64,000 nucleotides of DNA from contig CM030730.1 in NCBI GenBank assembly GCA_018127085.1, positions 337,501 through 401,500 of the forward strand, read 5' to 3'. Made by a program: the position numbers and the translations under genes. This stretch comes from Pneumocystis sp. 'macacae'. Its lineage: Eukaryota > Ascomycota > Pneumocystomycetes > Pneumocystales > Pneumocystaceae. Shown here piece by piece: positions 38,028-50,921 of this stretch; the stretch's first letter is position 1, and each line of letters starts with the position of its first letter. The notes under the pieces are model-generated. The model saw only the letters and a program-made list of their open reading frames with translations. It had not been told where the DNA came from and did not search any database.

Positions 38028-38828
38028 ATGAGCTCATGCCCTCCTAAGTCGTCTAAATTAAGCTTCAAAGGAGAAAAAAAGTCTTTTTGAATATCTTGTA
38101 TAATCAGCTAGTTGATTTCTTTTAGGAAACGAAAAAAGCGGTCTTCTGCGACAATCGCTGAAATAGTCACCGAAACTACAGATGAAATAGAAACAATTGA
38201 TGATAAAGAAACAAGCTGGATACGTTTGACATCATTAGAAGATATAAATGGACCCTTATTTTTGACGTAAGGTTGCTAGGAATTAAGAATAGACTTATTC
38301 ATAATTAGATTTCCATCTTCTCCTCGTAAGTTTTAATTGAAAATAAACAAATACACTTATATTCCTGCACTAGCTATAGCACTTTCATGTGATGCATCTG
38401 GAAAGGTTTTTGGGATGCCTTTGGACATCTCAGATAATCTGAATATTATTGAACCAGATGATGTCCGTCAGGTTTGGGTGAGTACTACTATTCCAGATAC
38501 AGGGAAATATAGTTTTAAATCATCCACTGGAAAATATTTATCCTGCGACAAATATGGCTTTCTTTCTGCAAAGCAAGATGCGCTTGGTTATGCTGAACAA
38601 TTTGAATGTTTTCTTAGAGAAGATGGTCTTGCGATCCAAAGTGTTTATGAAAAATTTCTCAGTGTCCGTGAATTAGAGGAAGGTATAGAAATTCGAGGTG
38701 ATGCAGAAACTATTGGTTTCTGTGAATGTTTCCGTGCAAAAATACAAGGATATCGTAAAAAGCGAAAAACTGAAACAAAAGAAATCACTGTAAATAAAAT
38801 TCGAAGCAAAGAGCTTGAGTCAATGTGA
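38028..38828 (+). CDS. FRG1-like protein (fascin-fold, RNA-associated)
   Basis: Homologue of FRG1, a nuclear/nucleolar protein linked to pre-mRNA processing and actin binding. Exon 1 is short: MSSCPPKSSKLSFKGEKK with a Lys-rich nuclear signal continuing over the intron (KRKKRSS). Next comes TSWIRLTSLEDINGPLFLTF, then PSSPPIALSCDASGKVFGMP over two more introns, matching the FRG1 GP-F-LP-x-ALACD pattern. The beta-trefoil continues with DVRQVWVSTTIPDTGKYSFK, SSTGKYLSCDKYGFLSAKQD, ALGYAEQFE and VYEKFLSV, ending in a basic tail. Stop TGA at 38826-38828. Confidence 0.9.
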
Positions 38829-38861
38829 GCTATCTTGTTGATTGTATGTAAAAGATTAAAT

Positions 38862-39022
38862 ATGAATAGGGCTGGACGGAAGCTAAGTCAGGAAGAAATT
38901 GTACAGTTAAAGACTGCGTTTAAAGAAGTATGTTTGCAACTATTAAATGAGTTGTTTCTAAATAATACAACTAGGGTACTTTAAATGAAGCATTGCTTGA
39001 TGTATATATAAAAAATCTATAA
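38862..39022 (+). CDS. Possible two-exon micro-ORF
   Basis: ATG at 38862, 33 bases after the FRG1 stop, opens MNRAGRKLSQEEIVQLKTAF, then KE, a possible donor GTATGT (38928) and acceptor ACTAG with branch CTAAAT. It then reads GTLNEALLDVYIKNL and a stop at 39020-39022. The N-terminal sequence looks protein-like, but the total is under 40 residues and no family is recognised. It may be a truncated gene, a uORF-like remnant or chance. Confidence 0.25.
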
Positions 39023-39090
39023 TATTGAATTTAAAAAGATCCTAGATTCGAGTTAAACACGGACGTGATAAATTTGCATATTATTAATTA

Positions 39091-40608
39091 CTAGCGATGT
39101 ATATAATCAATTTTTCCGAAATTTTCCAGTTCAACTTCTACTTCTTTATTTGATTTCTTTGTTTCTGTGCAGATTTCATCCATATTATGTGTGCCATCCA
39201 AATATCTAATAAAATTAAATAACATTTTTGTAATTTAAATTATATTACTTCAAGAATGATTCGTTGGCATTATCAGAACTATTATGTTCAGTTAAAAATG
39301 GATACCTATGAATTCTATATAAGAATCCTTTTATAATTCCGAAAGATATAAAACGACGTATATCAATTCCTTTTAATGATAGCCTATTTTCAATTATCCA
39401 ATTTTTTAATGTAATTCTTTCTCGTAAAGAACAATATAAATGAAAAACAAATGCAAAAGATAAAGGAACATCATGTCCTATAGATGTATTTTAGTGAATA
39501 CGTCATAATGCGTAGAGATTACGTGTAGAAATATATGCAAGACATTCTTCGCGAAGAGCTAAGTCTTCGACTAACATATTAATATCTGGTGTTGGTGCAT
39601 ACATGTTATTAAATTGGAAAATATCCACAATAATTAAACATCCATAATATCTAATATAAAATCATTCCAAGTAAAAGAAAAAAAAATTATTTACAAAAGA
39701 TGCTCCATACATCGACAAATAAATATATAATCAACGTTTGCTAGTTCAGTAATCCTCTTAACAGAATTAATGCCATCAATAAATGGAACAATCTAAGAGT
39801 AATAAGTTTAAACAAATATAAAATAATTGTGTAACCTTCCGAACTGTGAGATCCCAATTTACATTCATTAATAAATCCAATTGAACTGTTAATATAGGAA
39901 CTTGATGCGGGAGTACTTTTGGAGGATTTGGAAATGTTGGAAATAATCTAATATTAATCGTATTTGATTCATCTTTCTTATTATTATTTTATTTTTAGTG
40001 AATTGTAACATACCAATAGATATCATACATTCACAATAGTTATTTAGATCCTCCATGATTTGCTCAATAATATTATAAATAACCATTTTAGTTTTGTCTT
40101 TTGATATAAAATTTCCTTGTTCCTATATTTCTAATTAGCATCATGTTTCCAGATAATTCATCTTATACTTCTAATGACCTAAATACTTTTGCTAATCGTC
40201 TTACTACAGGTATATAACATGAGCTGTCATCCTCCTCTCGAAATACTAGTCCACAATTAAATATCAGTGCATTTCTTTCATATGTTCCATCTACAATGCA
40301 CACAGGATGTCCTAAGATCCTATATCCATTGGTACAAATTGCTACTACACGGTCACAAAGTTTTCGTTTAGGTATAATATATTCGGATATAGGTTCAAAT
40401 TCAAACAAAGGGCGTTTATTTTCCACTTCTTCTTCTAACTTTACAGCATTAGGTGGCACTTGATGGACAATTTGTGGTCCTTGAACTGGATGAAATTCTG
40501 CGAAAAAAATAGCTACAATTCTAACCGGAAATGTTTCATATTCCTTTTATATATACTTTATCATTATTTATATAAATATTTATTTTGTGTATACCTTATT
40601 TTGTCCAT
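39091..40608 (-). CDS. NPR2: Npr2, subunit of the SEACIT/GATOR1 complex
   Basis: With Npr3 and Iml1 this protein represses TORC1 at the vacuole when amino acids are scarce. The start is a 14-nt first exon (40595-40608, ATGGACAAAATAAG) spliced over a 74-nt intron to give MDKIRIVAIFFAEFHPVQGP, the exact Npr2 N-terminal pattern. Then QIVHQVPPNAVKLEE, IPKRKLCDRVVAICTNGYRI, HPVCIVDGTYERNALIFNCG, VVRRLAKVFRSLE, IYNIIEQIMEDLNNYCECMI, VDYIFICRCMEHL, PSKAFVFHLYCSLRE-like helices and the winged-helix end ELENFGKIDYIHR (stop 39091). At least six introns. The early GP-IVHQV and KLCDR-V motifs identify the family. Confidence 0.88.
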
Positions 40609-41009
40609 ATCCTTCTACAAGTTCTTTTTTATCCATTGCCAATTTAATACTTTAAATCTGAAAAAAGTATTTATACGTATCTTAAAACATTTATTTTGTA
40701 CTTTTTTATTATAAATTTTTAAAATACATCATATTTTTTAAAAAAATCAATGAATTTTCTTTTTTATTTTGAGGGTTAAGATATTCAATCGTTTAACATA
40801 CTAAGAATATACTAAATTCGTATATCTTTTGTACAAATAACGAATACTATGTTAATATTATTTATATATTTATAGCTATATTTTTCTAAATATATGTTAT
40901 TGCTCAATAATTGCATATCCAAGTATTTTAACATATATAATTTTTCGAAATATATCGATCTTATTTTTGTTTAATCTGATTATTATATGTATTGTATATG
41001 TATTCATAA
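40609..41009. promoter_or_regulatory. Divergent interval NPR2 / Snapin-like gene
   Basis: About 400 very AT-rich bases between opposite starts; it should contain both promoters. No recognisable site. Confidence 0.4.
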
Positions 41010-41411
41010 ATGGAACATTCTGAATCTTCGGTTTTATTTGAAAATGATTCTTTGGTTGAATTAAAGAATGTTATAAAAGACGATAAATTATCAAATACTC
41101 TTTATGATTTACTATATCCATCAGTAACTGATATGCTTTTAAACATGATTGAAGTTTATGATACAAAAAAAGCACTATTAGCACAATTAGATTCTTTAAT
41201 TAAGAGTAATTTTTCTTTTTATTTTTAATAATATCTAATTTTTTTAGAATTACAAACACATATTCATCTTGTTAATCCAGAGATTCTTGAGGAAATTCTT
41301 ACAGAGTCTATCCATCTTCGGGAAAGAATGAATTTAATTTGTAAAACACTTAAAGAAGTTCAATCAAGAATAGAGAAATGTTATTCTACTTTGAATAAAT
41401 ATCAGCAATGA
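41010..41411 (+). CDS. Small coiled-coil protein, Snapin/BLOC-1-like
   Basis: Two exons (41010-41202 and about 41248-41411; donor GTAATT, acceptor TTTTAG) give about 118 residues. The sequence is helical: LYDLLYPSVTDMLLNMIEVY, TKKALLAQLDSLIK, then NPEILEEILTESIHLRERMN followed by KTLKEVQSRIEKCYSTLNKY. The arrangement of an N-terminal hydrophobic helix, a spacer, and L-E-x-L-x-x-x-x-x-LR-R-x-x-x-x-x-x-L-x-x-x-Q-x-R resembles Snapin/Snn1, a subunit of the endosomal BLOC-1 complex. Similarity in small coiled coils is weak evidence; another vesicle-tether or kinetochore subunit is possible. Confidence 0.45.
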
Positions 41412-42477
41412 TTTTTTATTTTATACGTTTTTTCAATTTTAAACAATTTTTTAATATTAAAACATTCTCTTATTTTACGATGTGTAAGTTTTTCTTTCAT
41501 CTTTAAAGATATAATTTTAATACAAGGTGATTTATTTTTCTAATAATGACTTATAATTTTTTAAGAACTTGTTACAAATATATTTAAATATACTTTATTC
41601 TATAATTTTGATTTTTTCATAATGAAGCAAACATTTTCAAAATATCTATGAAACAAGTTATTTCTAATCTTTAAGTTTTACGAGAATTATAATTATATCA
41701 TTAATTTCTTTTTTAATGGTTCAAAAATATGCAATTACTTTTGTATATCTAAAACGAATAGAATGCTTGTGGTTATAAAATCTTATTTTTATATAATGAT
41801 GATCTATTATTTTATTTAAAAAAGACATTTATATATATTTTTAATAACAAGAACTACATAATATGATTATTCATTTTTATCATTACAACATACCAATTAA
41901 AAAGATTAATATAAACTAGATGTTTTTTTTAATATTTAATTTACTGTTTTATGTTTTTAGATTTTAAATATGATATTATCTAATAAAATCTTGTTTTATT
42001 TTATAATTATTTGATCTTATGAATACTTTAAAAGAAAAGTAAAATAGACATTTATATAAGAAATAACGGTTCATAAAATTTAAGGATTATTTTATTTTTA
42101 TAAAATTTAGTATCTATATTTTTTATTAAAACCTATAGATTCTTGAGATGTTATTTTTTTTCTAGACTATTAATTTTATTTATTTATAAATAGAAAGGGT
42201 ATTATACACCTAAAAAGAATAATATAAGCTTAAATATATTAATATCTTTACACCTGTATTTACAATTTTTTGTTTATATATCAGATAGTTTTTGTTAAAA
42301 TAAAATATATTGAATTTTTTAAGCTTTCGAGAATTGACATGATTAGAAATTCAACATTTTAAAAAAAGTTGAAAAAGGCTAAATATCTAAAATATTAGAA
42401 AACGTTAAAAATATCTTTTTAAATGAAGAAAGAATGTTTTTGTGATTGTTTACTTTTTTTTCTTAAAGATTAAATAG
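41412..42477. other. AT-rich gene desert
   Basis: About 1.07 kb of AT-rich, stop-rich sequence with long T and A runs. No coding or RNA signal is seen. Confidence 0.5.
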
Positions 42478-43094
42478 ATGACGTTTTTAGATGCTCTAGC
42501 AAATACTGGAATTTTTAAGTTTTTCATATTTCTTTATTAAAATATATAATAACTTTTATATTTAGTGAAGAGTGGACTGATTGGAAGCTTGTCTTTAAAA
42601 ACCGTTTAAAAAAGGTTACTTCGAAATAAATATTTAAAATATTGTTAATTGATGTTTAGAATTTATGGTTATTCGAGCCATCAAAATCATGCTCAGAAGC
42701 TCAAAATGGTGTAGAAGTGGAAGATGGGATTCCTTCTAGTGTTTCTGAATTAGAAAAAGCTTTATTTTATAGAATCACTAATGTTTTGCTTTCTAATTTC
42801 TCATCATATCCTCCACATACTGTACAACGTTTAGCAGAGCTTCTTTTAACACCTAAATTACATTATAATTCTTTATTAAAATATCTAAGAGCAGTGGAAA
42901 AGACAGTCATGGTAGACCCTTTAAATTTAATTCACTTTTAATCTTTCCAGGTAACATCGACAACTGTAGATTTCCAAGTATCTCAAACAAATTCTGAAAG
43001 TCAAACAATAGATCATAATGATTCTAATGCGCCAAACCTAACACCTATTTCATGGATATTTAATGATCAAAATATTGAAAATAATAAGATTTAA
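42478..43094 (+). CDS. PSY4: Protein phosphatase 4 regulatory subunit 2 (Psy4/PPP4R2)
   Basis: Regulatory subunit of the PP4 phosphatase, which dephosphorylates gamma-H2A during DNA-damage recovery. It starts MTFLDALANTGIFN (42478). Introns of about 50 nt join NEEWTDWKLVFKNRLKK to NLWLFEPS, then SELEKALFYRITNVLLSNFS, and the signature PPHTVQRLAELLLTPKLHYN followed by SLLKYLRAVEKTVMV, which matches PPP4R2 (P-T-x-QRL-ELL-P-x-x-Y). The last exon, VTSTTVDFQVSQT, ends in NNKI at 43094. The protein is about 165 residues, shorter than many homologues, with a shortened acidic tail. Confidence 0.85.
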
Positions 43095-43460
43095 AAGAAA
43101 GCATCAAAAAATGTTATTTGGAAAAGTTTGTACTTTGGAAAATCAGGCTAAGTTATATTTATAACACTCTTTTAATACACTAAAGGGCTTTTCCAATTTA
43201 AATTTACTATTATTTACGGGGCCATTGTTTTATATATTATTGATATGGCATACGTCATAATGTTCCTTAAACTGAAATAATTTATTAATTAAATTATACA
43301 ATCAATTTATTCAATACTCTAACTATTTTGGGTTATTTTCTAAATATAATTTCCAGGACATAATAAATAGAACTCAAAAATTAAATTAGTAAAAACAAAT
43401 TTTTATTTTACCTGTTATATGAAATTGTATTAATGACATGACAATAAACCTGAATAATTA

Positions 43461-44394
43461 TTATCCTTTTTCTACATGTCCTTCTTTTTTTTTATGTTTT
43501 TTACGTTCTTTTTTTTCTTCTTTAAGTGAGACATTACCATCACTTGACAAATATGACCCATCTCCTTTCTTCTTATGCTTCCTCTTTTTTTCTTTTACAA
43601 CTTCATTAACGCTCTCTCCAGAAGTATTTACATCATTTGCTTTTTGGACTATAGAAACAGTTTCTAAACTTTCTTTATTCTCTTCTATATCTTTTTGTAA
43701 AGGAGGCGTCTTAATATGTGTTTCTGTAGCATTCTCTCTCGTTGGAAAGATATTTGAGTTGTTTTTAGACTCAGAAGAACAACGATATGCTGTCATTTCT
43801 CTATCATATTGTTCTCGTGCTTTTTTTGCTTCCTCTTCAAATGGCTAATTGAGATAAAAAATAATTTAATATTAATATCCTCATTACCTTCCTTTCATCA
43901 TCATTGAGTTTAGACCATCTTTCAGCAATCTCACTAAGAATTTCTTTTTGGGTTGCACTTTCTCCTAAACTATCTTTAACCGCTTGGCGTGTTTTTAATT
44001 GAAATGACAAATATGCACTCAACGGTCTCTTAGGTTGATTTGGATCACGAGGCTTACGTTTTTTGACTTCTGCTGCATCCACTTGAAATTCAGGAGCAGG
44101 CTCTTGCATCATTTGGATTTCTGATGAAGAAAACGTAGAATTTTCTGTTGAAGGCTGCTCAACTGCGATATGTTTCATTTTCTCCCCATTTAAAGACAGT
44201 ATGTGAGGTAAAGAAAAATCTTGAAGCTCTCTTGCAGCTGCACTACATGCTTCAGAAAGTAGTCGAAAAGCAGAAGCCAACTTTAATTATTTAGCTAATG
44301 TTGAAAATAAAATTAAACAAGCTACCGCTGTTTGTTTTTTGTGCCAAGCATTAGCATAAGATAATTCAGATTGCGTATCCCTAGAAGAAAACAT
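43461..44394 (-). CDS. HMG-box chromatin protein (Hmo1-like)
   Basis: A single-HMG-box DNA-binding protein. Exon 1 starts at 44394: MFSSRDTQSELSYANAWHKK. The second exon (about 43889-44280) has LASAFRLLSEACSAAARELQ and the box: RDPNQPKRPLSAYLSFQLKT, then KEILSEIAERWSKLNDDERK, which continues over an intron as PFEEEAKKAREQYDREMTAY. The C-terminus is a long Lys-rich tail (KKRKHKKKGDG, KKERKKHKKKEG). The helical N-terminus plus box A-like core and basic tail resemble Hmo1, tied to rDNA and ribosomal-protein promoters, but a generic HMGB protein cannot be excluded. Confidence 0.8.
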
Positions 44395-44829
44395 TGAAAA
44401 AAAGAGAATAACTAGAGGGTATTCAGACTATAAGATATCATTAATATTGAGTTTAAAAAAAAAACTATCTTTGGTGTATTTTTAAAAATTTTTTCAAAAA
44501 AAACACCATTATTTACTTACTTAAATTCTTGGTCAAGAATTCTTTTTTTTTTCAATTCAAATCTTCTATTCCAATAAAAAAACTAAATATAAGATTTTTT
44601 CTAAGTTTAACGTCTTGCATATCGCAAAACCAAAACAGCAGGTTGTTAGGCGACGAACATTATTATAATATTATAAATATTGATTTTTTAAAAAAATACA
44701 AATGTATTAACAAAAATACTGCAGTGTTCATTAGAGTTTTCCCTTAACTACTTTTGTAATAAAAACTTTTCTATAATATAAAAAATCACCGAAAATTGTT
44801 TTAAAATAAAACCCAAAATTAAAAAAGTA

Positions 44830-47800
44830 TTATTTTGAATGTCTGGGTGATGTAGGACTATAACTAGGAGAAGAAGGTGAATAAGTAGGTGATGTTGGCG
44901 AATACCGTGGTGAAGTCGGCGAATACCGTGGTGAAGTCGGTGAATATCGTGGTGAAGTTGGTGAATATCGTGGAGAAGTTGGTGAATAAGCTGGTGAAGT
45001 TGGTGAATAAGCTGGTGAAGTTGGTGAATAAGCTGGTGAAGTCGGTGAAAACTTAGGCGATGTTGGAGAATAACTTGGAGATGTTGGAGAATAACTTGGA
45101 GAAGTAGGTGAATAAGCTGGAGACGTAGGCGAATAAGCTGGAGATGTAGGCGAATAAGCTGGAGATGTAGGTGAATAAGCTGGAGACGTAGGCGAATAAG
45201 CTGGAGATGTAGGTGAATAAGCTGGAGATGTAGGCGAATAAGCTGGAGAAGTTGGTGAATAAATTGGCGATGTTGGTGAATAACTTGGAGATGTTGGCGA
45301 ATAACTTGGAGATGTTGGCGAATAAGCTGGAGATGTTGGAGAGAACCTAGGGGAGGTAGGAGAATAACTTGGTGATGTTGGAGAATATGCAGGTGATGTT
45401 GGAGAATAAGCTGGACTAATTGGTGAACACATTGGAGATGTAGGCGAAAAATTCGGAGACATTCCAGCAATTTGTGGACTCGTTGGTGAAAATACTGAAG
45501 CCGGAGAATAACTTGGTGAGACGGGTGACGTTCCTGAAAACGGAGAAAAAGGATGATATCCAGGTGATTGCAAACTTGCACCATAAGGCGATACACCAAA
45601 TCCTCCACCATACTCTGTGAATCCACCAGGTGTTTCAGAACCTGATTGAACAAGTGGAGAGAATGCAGCACCATCAGATGATCCAACATAGCCACTATCT
45701 GACATAGGTGATCGAGAATCATAAGGAGTTGCTTGATCGTCATGCAAAGGTGTTTTTCCTAGAGCAATAGATGCTCCTCGGAACATTTGTCGATCCACAA
45801 CAACTTCATTAAGCATATCTTCATCTAAAATCACATCAAACTCTCCTGTACCTAAAGGAGCAAGTTGTCCTAACATAATATTTTCCGAAATTCCACGACA
45901 ATCATCCATTTCACCAACAGCTGCTGCTTCCATTAAAATCTCTACTGTTTCTTCAAAAGAGCATCTCATTAAAACACCAGTTTCGGCACGATTAATACCA
46001 TGACGTGTTATAGCCATTAAGTGACCGCGCGAAGTCATTGTATCAGCAAGTAAAGAAAGATGACGATAATTAACATATGAACCATCAAATTCAATAACAT
46101 TTCGTAACTCTTTTAATAAAGCAGCTCTTGTAGCCTCAATTCCTAAAACTTGAAGAATTTCTACAAACGAATTAGAGTAAGTACGTCGAGGATCAACATT
46201 TTCAACTGCCATAACTTCTGCCAAATTTATTCCATCAGTTTCTAAAACCCATTCTTCACCTCTTGCAAATTCCCCATTCTCATTTTGGTATACTGTTTTA
46301 TGTTCCATCATAAACACTCTAGAAATATTTGGAACACCTCTTAAACTAATAGACTCTAACATATGACTTTCAATTCTTTTTAATAAAACATCTTCCTCAA
46401 CAGGATCGTCATCATCTTCATCAAATGATTTTTCTTCATCTTTTATAACACGACACCTTATAACCAATTTATCCGCATTATCTTCACTCCATATAACAAA
46501 TAAATCTTTATGAAAACTTTCTGTAATTTTTGCAGCAACATCGCTCATACTTAGTTTTTTATCAAGCATTTTAGCACGATCTAATTCTAAACGAAGAAGC
46601 CATGCTGACTGACGATGCAAATTAGCTTCAACATCTTCATCAGGAATAGCAAAAAACGCTTCTACAAAAGTACGATCCTCTTCTATAACTGTTTGTTGGG
46701 GATCTGGATCATAAAATATTTCTGTAACAGACGTTACTGTTTTTAAAGTTGTATGTTCGATAGCAGTTTGAACTTGCTTGGCTGATTCCATATCTTTAGA
46801 TACTTCTGGTGTCAGATATATGGTTAATGATGGAGTTTTTATAGTTTTTGCAACATTTAAAATTTCTTTCAAACGAGGCACACCAAGAGTTATACTTTTC
46901 GATGATACACCAGCATAATGAAAAGTATTCAATGTCATTTGTGTAGCAGGTTCTCCAATAGATTGTGCTGCTAAAGTTCCGACCATTTCTCCTGGATTAG
47001 CAATAGAATGAGCAAATCTAGTTTCAATTTCACCCAATACCCATTCGAAAGCGACCTTATTAAGACGATATTCTTCAATAACTCGTCGCGATGCAAGTCG
47101 GGACCTAAGAAGAATTTGAAACAAAAGTGTGGCATTTTCTTGACTTTCCCTTGTAAATTTATCATCTCCGCGAACAATAGTAAGTTTTTTAATTGTTTCA
47201 TTTACTCCAAGAATAATATCTCTTGGATTCAAATCTGTTGCTTTCCTTTTATCAATATGGAAAATTTGCTGGGCATTTCGTATAATCCTTTGAATATTAA
47301 CAGGTAAAGGTCTTCTACCATCTCCATCTTTAAATATAAAATTACGTAACAGTTCTCGATCGGCACATAATTGAGCATATTCTTGATCCAAAAGATTCTG
47401 AATAGCCATATCCCCTTCTATTTCATTTCCTGCTTCCAAATACAACGGAAAAATTGTCTTTTTAGGATCCATAACATCTACACGATAACGTCTATCAAAT
47501 TCTTCATTAGAAAGTCTTAAGGAATCTAAATTTTGATATTCAACAGATACACCATCTAAACCATCTTCACCATATACTAATTGAATAATATCACCAAGAG
47601 AATTTCTAACAGTACCATCATATTTTACCATAACATCTTCAAGAGCTTTAACAAGACGTCTCTGAATATAACCTGTTTCTGCTGTTTTTACTGCAGTATC
47701 AATTAATCCTTCTCGACCTGCCATAGCATGAAAGAAAAATTCTTGAGGTGTTAGACCTCTAAGATATGAATTTTCAATAAAGCCTCCTGATTCTGGACTA

Positions 47801-50477
47801 TAATCATCTTTAGTAAAATGAGGTAAAGTTCTATCTTTAAATCCATAAGGAATACGCTTTCCTTCTACTATTTGTTGCCCTACACATGCTGACATTTGTG
47901 ATATATTGATAAATGATCCTTTAGATCCAGCTGTTACCATTTGTTTTACATTATTTGATTCTTTGAGACTCATTTGAGCGGAACGTCCTGCTGTATCACG
48001 CGCCTGATTAAGTGCTCTAGAAACTTTACTTTCGAATGATTCACGCAATGTCATTCCAGGTTCAACCTGGAGCCTATTTTGTTGTGCATCAAGGATAATT
48101 TCCTGAACCTTAGCTTTTGCTTCTGCTATCGTATTTGTTATATCTCTCATAGTATTAGCATCTGCTATAGTGTCACCAATACCAATACTAAAACCATTAT
48201 GCAATAACCAATAATTAACAACCATTTGAATACCATTAAAAAATACGCGGCATACTTCAGGACCTTTTTCCCTCATAATAGTATGAACAAGACCTCCTTG
48301 TGACGCTCCTACTGTTTTTTTATCTACAATCCCATATATAATTTCTCCATTTTCTAACATCATACCTGTGTCATCGGGTGTCATAGGAGTCTGTTTTTCA
48401 TCGTCTCTAATGAAATTTATACCTTTAGGAATAACCATACTAAGGATTTGTTTTCCAGTCCACATAGCTTTAGGCTTAATAATTGCAGGAGGAGGAACAT
48501 TACCATCCCACTCAGGAACCCATAATAAAATATTCATAACTTGATCTTTGGATAAAAAGTTATCTCGCCTAGTAAGTTTTTTTACACCTGCTAATGTATC
48601 CTGAACAATACCCATTACTGGTTTGTTTGACTGAGGAGAAACAATTTGTTTAGGAACCATACAAATTTCAATAATTTCTGCCCGAGTTTCTTCAGATTGA
48701 GGAACATGAAGATTCATCTCATCTCCATCAAAATCAGCATTATATGGAGGCGTTACTGATAAATTAATACGAAATGTTGAATACGGCATAACTTTAACAC
48801 GATGACCCATCATAGACATTTTATGTAATGAAGGCTGTCTGTTAAAAATAACCACATCACCGTCTGTGATATGTCTTTCTACTCTCCAGCCATATTGTAA
48901 CGGAATATCACCTGCTCTTTTATGATAACGTAAATCAATTCTTTCACCTGTATCGCGAATGATATATTTTGCTCCAGGATGCTCATTAGGTCCATTTCGT
49001 ACTAATTCTTGGAGTTTATGAATATTATACGGAGTTACTGTTTCGGGATATGTAAGAATACGAGCAATACTTCTTGGAACGCCAAGTTCATCAAGAGATA
49101 AATTTGGATCACCTGTGATCACTGTTCGAGCAGAAAAATCAACTCGTTTACCCATTAAGTTTCCTCTTAATCTTCCTTCTTTACCTTTAAGACGAGCACG
49201 TATAGATTTTAATGGACGCCCAGTTTTCTGAAGAGCCTGAGGCTGACCAGCTATATCGTTATCCATATATGTTGCAACATGAAACTGTGCAAGATTATAT
49301 AAAAATTATTGTAGACAAAAAAATACCTGAAGAAGCTGCTCATATTCACTTACAACATGAACTGGAGCACCTTCTTGTTCATAGCGTCGCACATTTGCAT
49401 TTGCTTTAATGATATCCGAAAGCTTGTGAGTTAAATCATCTTCTCCACGACTACTACCATCAACTGAAATACTGGGACGAACAGAAGGCGGTGGGACTGG
49501 AAGAACAGTAATAATCATCCAATCAGGTCGTGCATACTCCTCATTTAAGCCCATCTTGGCCATGTCTTCACTGGAAATGTGTTTAAATACAGTATATACT
49601 TCTAGTGGTGTTAATAGCTTGCGATCAGGCAAATCGCTCTTTAAATTACTTAAATATTGATTTAATATTACAAAAACACAACTACCTCTGAATCCTTCGG
49701 TCTTTTATATGTAGCCCACAACTTAAGTCCATCTTTTCGTATAACAGGTTGAAGATTGCCACATCCTCCATGCCCAATCATAGATTTGGTTTCGTAATGA
49801 TCATTAGTTGGTTGATCAATTTCACATATCATTTTCGTCTTACAAATATTCCAAACAGCTATCAAGCGTGATTTAGGGTCTTTATATCTCTGAGATTCAA
49901 TAAATTTTGGGCTATTCTATATAAAATATAAAATTTTCCTTTTAACTTTTTCAAATACATACCTCATCTGCTTTCAGTTTTCCGCAATTTAAACACACAC
50001 ATTCCAGTATCTTCTTTATTTTCATAAGAAATCCAATATGAAATACAGGTTTAGCAAGCTCTATATGGCCAAAATGACCTGGACATTCCGCCATGCTTTC
50101 TCCACACTAGAAATCCTCTTTTTTAATACAAGAAAAACAAAAAAACGCTCGAATACCGTTTGACATTTAAAATTCCTATCAATCGTCCCCAAACGTGGAT
50201 CCAACAGCCCTCCAACCCGAGGTCTATGACCTGATTCATCCATAGTTTCTGGGTATCTTTTTTTACGTTAAATTGCCAAAAAAAATGCTATTTTTAGTAT
50301 TAAACACATACTCAATCTTTGCTACACTCATTGCCCTCTAAAATTAACAATTAGCTGCAATTCACAATGTCTTTCTGCATTTTTTACAATTTCTTCCGGA
50401 CTCAAAATCCCAAACTGTACCTCCTCAACCTGACGCAAAATTGCAGAAGAGGGCGCAAATGCCAAATCACAACCCAT
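44830..50477 (-). CDS. RPB1: RNA polymerase II largest subunit Rpb1
   Basis: Catalytic subunit of RNA polymerase II. The start ATG (50475-50477) gives [20 protein letters not shown]. Small introns are resolved by the family sequence: [10 protein letters not shown] / RAMSVAKIE / [20 protein letters not shown] / [14 protein letters not shown] (zinc site), then the clamp, and one exon of 1,478 codons (44830-49266). The active-site [15 protein letters not shown] lies near 48700. Trigger-loop and bridge-helix regions include [20 protein letters not shown] and [20 protein letters not shown]. The C-terminal domain has about 29 heptads close to YSPTSPx ending RHSK. The introns are all crowded into the first 1.2 kb of the gene. 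A clear, intact gene. Confidence 0.98.
44842..45450 (-). repeat. RPB1 C-terminal heptad repeat, 21-bp unit
   Basis: About 29 tandem heptads, counted by reading: position 7 is Ala in 13, Ser in 6, Arg in 6, with single Lys, Thr, Met and Ile. Seven consecutive YSPTSPA units around 45110-45255 are nearly identical at DNA level (unit GGAGATGTAGGCGAATAAGCT on the plus strand), which suggests recent unit duplication. Confidence 0.95.
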
Positions 50478-50921
50478 TATAGACCTCCTGAGGGCTCCTC
50501 ACTGCTGTCTATGCGCAGTAATCTGCCGTTGTTATTGTTGCTGTTCTCCAGTCCTCACGCACCTGCCCCAATGATCTTTCGATATTTTAAAATGAAAAAA
50601 AATCCAAACATTTAGAAAAACGTATTAAATAAGGAAAGGTTAAGAATACTAAAATTTGTTCCATATAAGTGCTCTGTTTTCCATTTTAGAAACAGATAAT
50701 CCTATGTACTTCTTTTTTAAAATTTTTTAATTATATTTAAATTGGTGGATTTTTTTCAGTATGTTAAAAAAATATCTGTATTATTGATGAATTAAACAAA
50801 AAAACTAGAAAACGGATTATAAGATGACATTTGAATAAGGAAGATTCTTTATCTCATTTATTTATTGTTGCCTTTTTCTATATTTTAAAAAAACATCATT
50901 TTGCATATTATACAAATATAG
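50478..50921. promoter_or_regulatory. Divergent promoter region RPB1 / SWD1
   Basis: 444 bases between the opposite start codons of two transcription genes. The RPB1-proximal part (50500-50570) is noticeably GC-richer (CCTGAGGGCTCCTCACTGCTG) than the AT-rich SWD1 side. No factor site is recognised. Confidence 0.45.

Noticed and set aside
44748..45743. 331-codon minus-strand frame rich in His, Gln and Leu
   Set aside because: An out-of-frame reading of the RPB1 heptad repeats; the 21-bp unit keeps alternative frames open.
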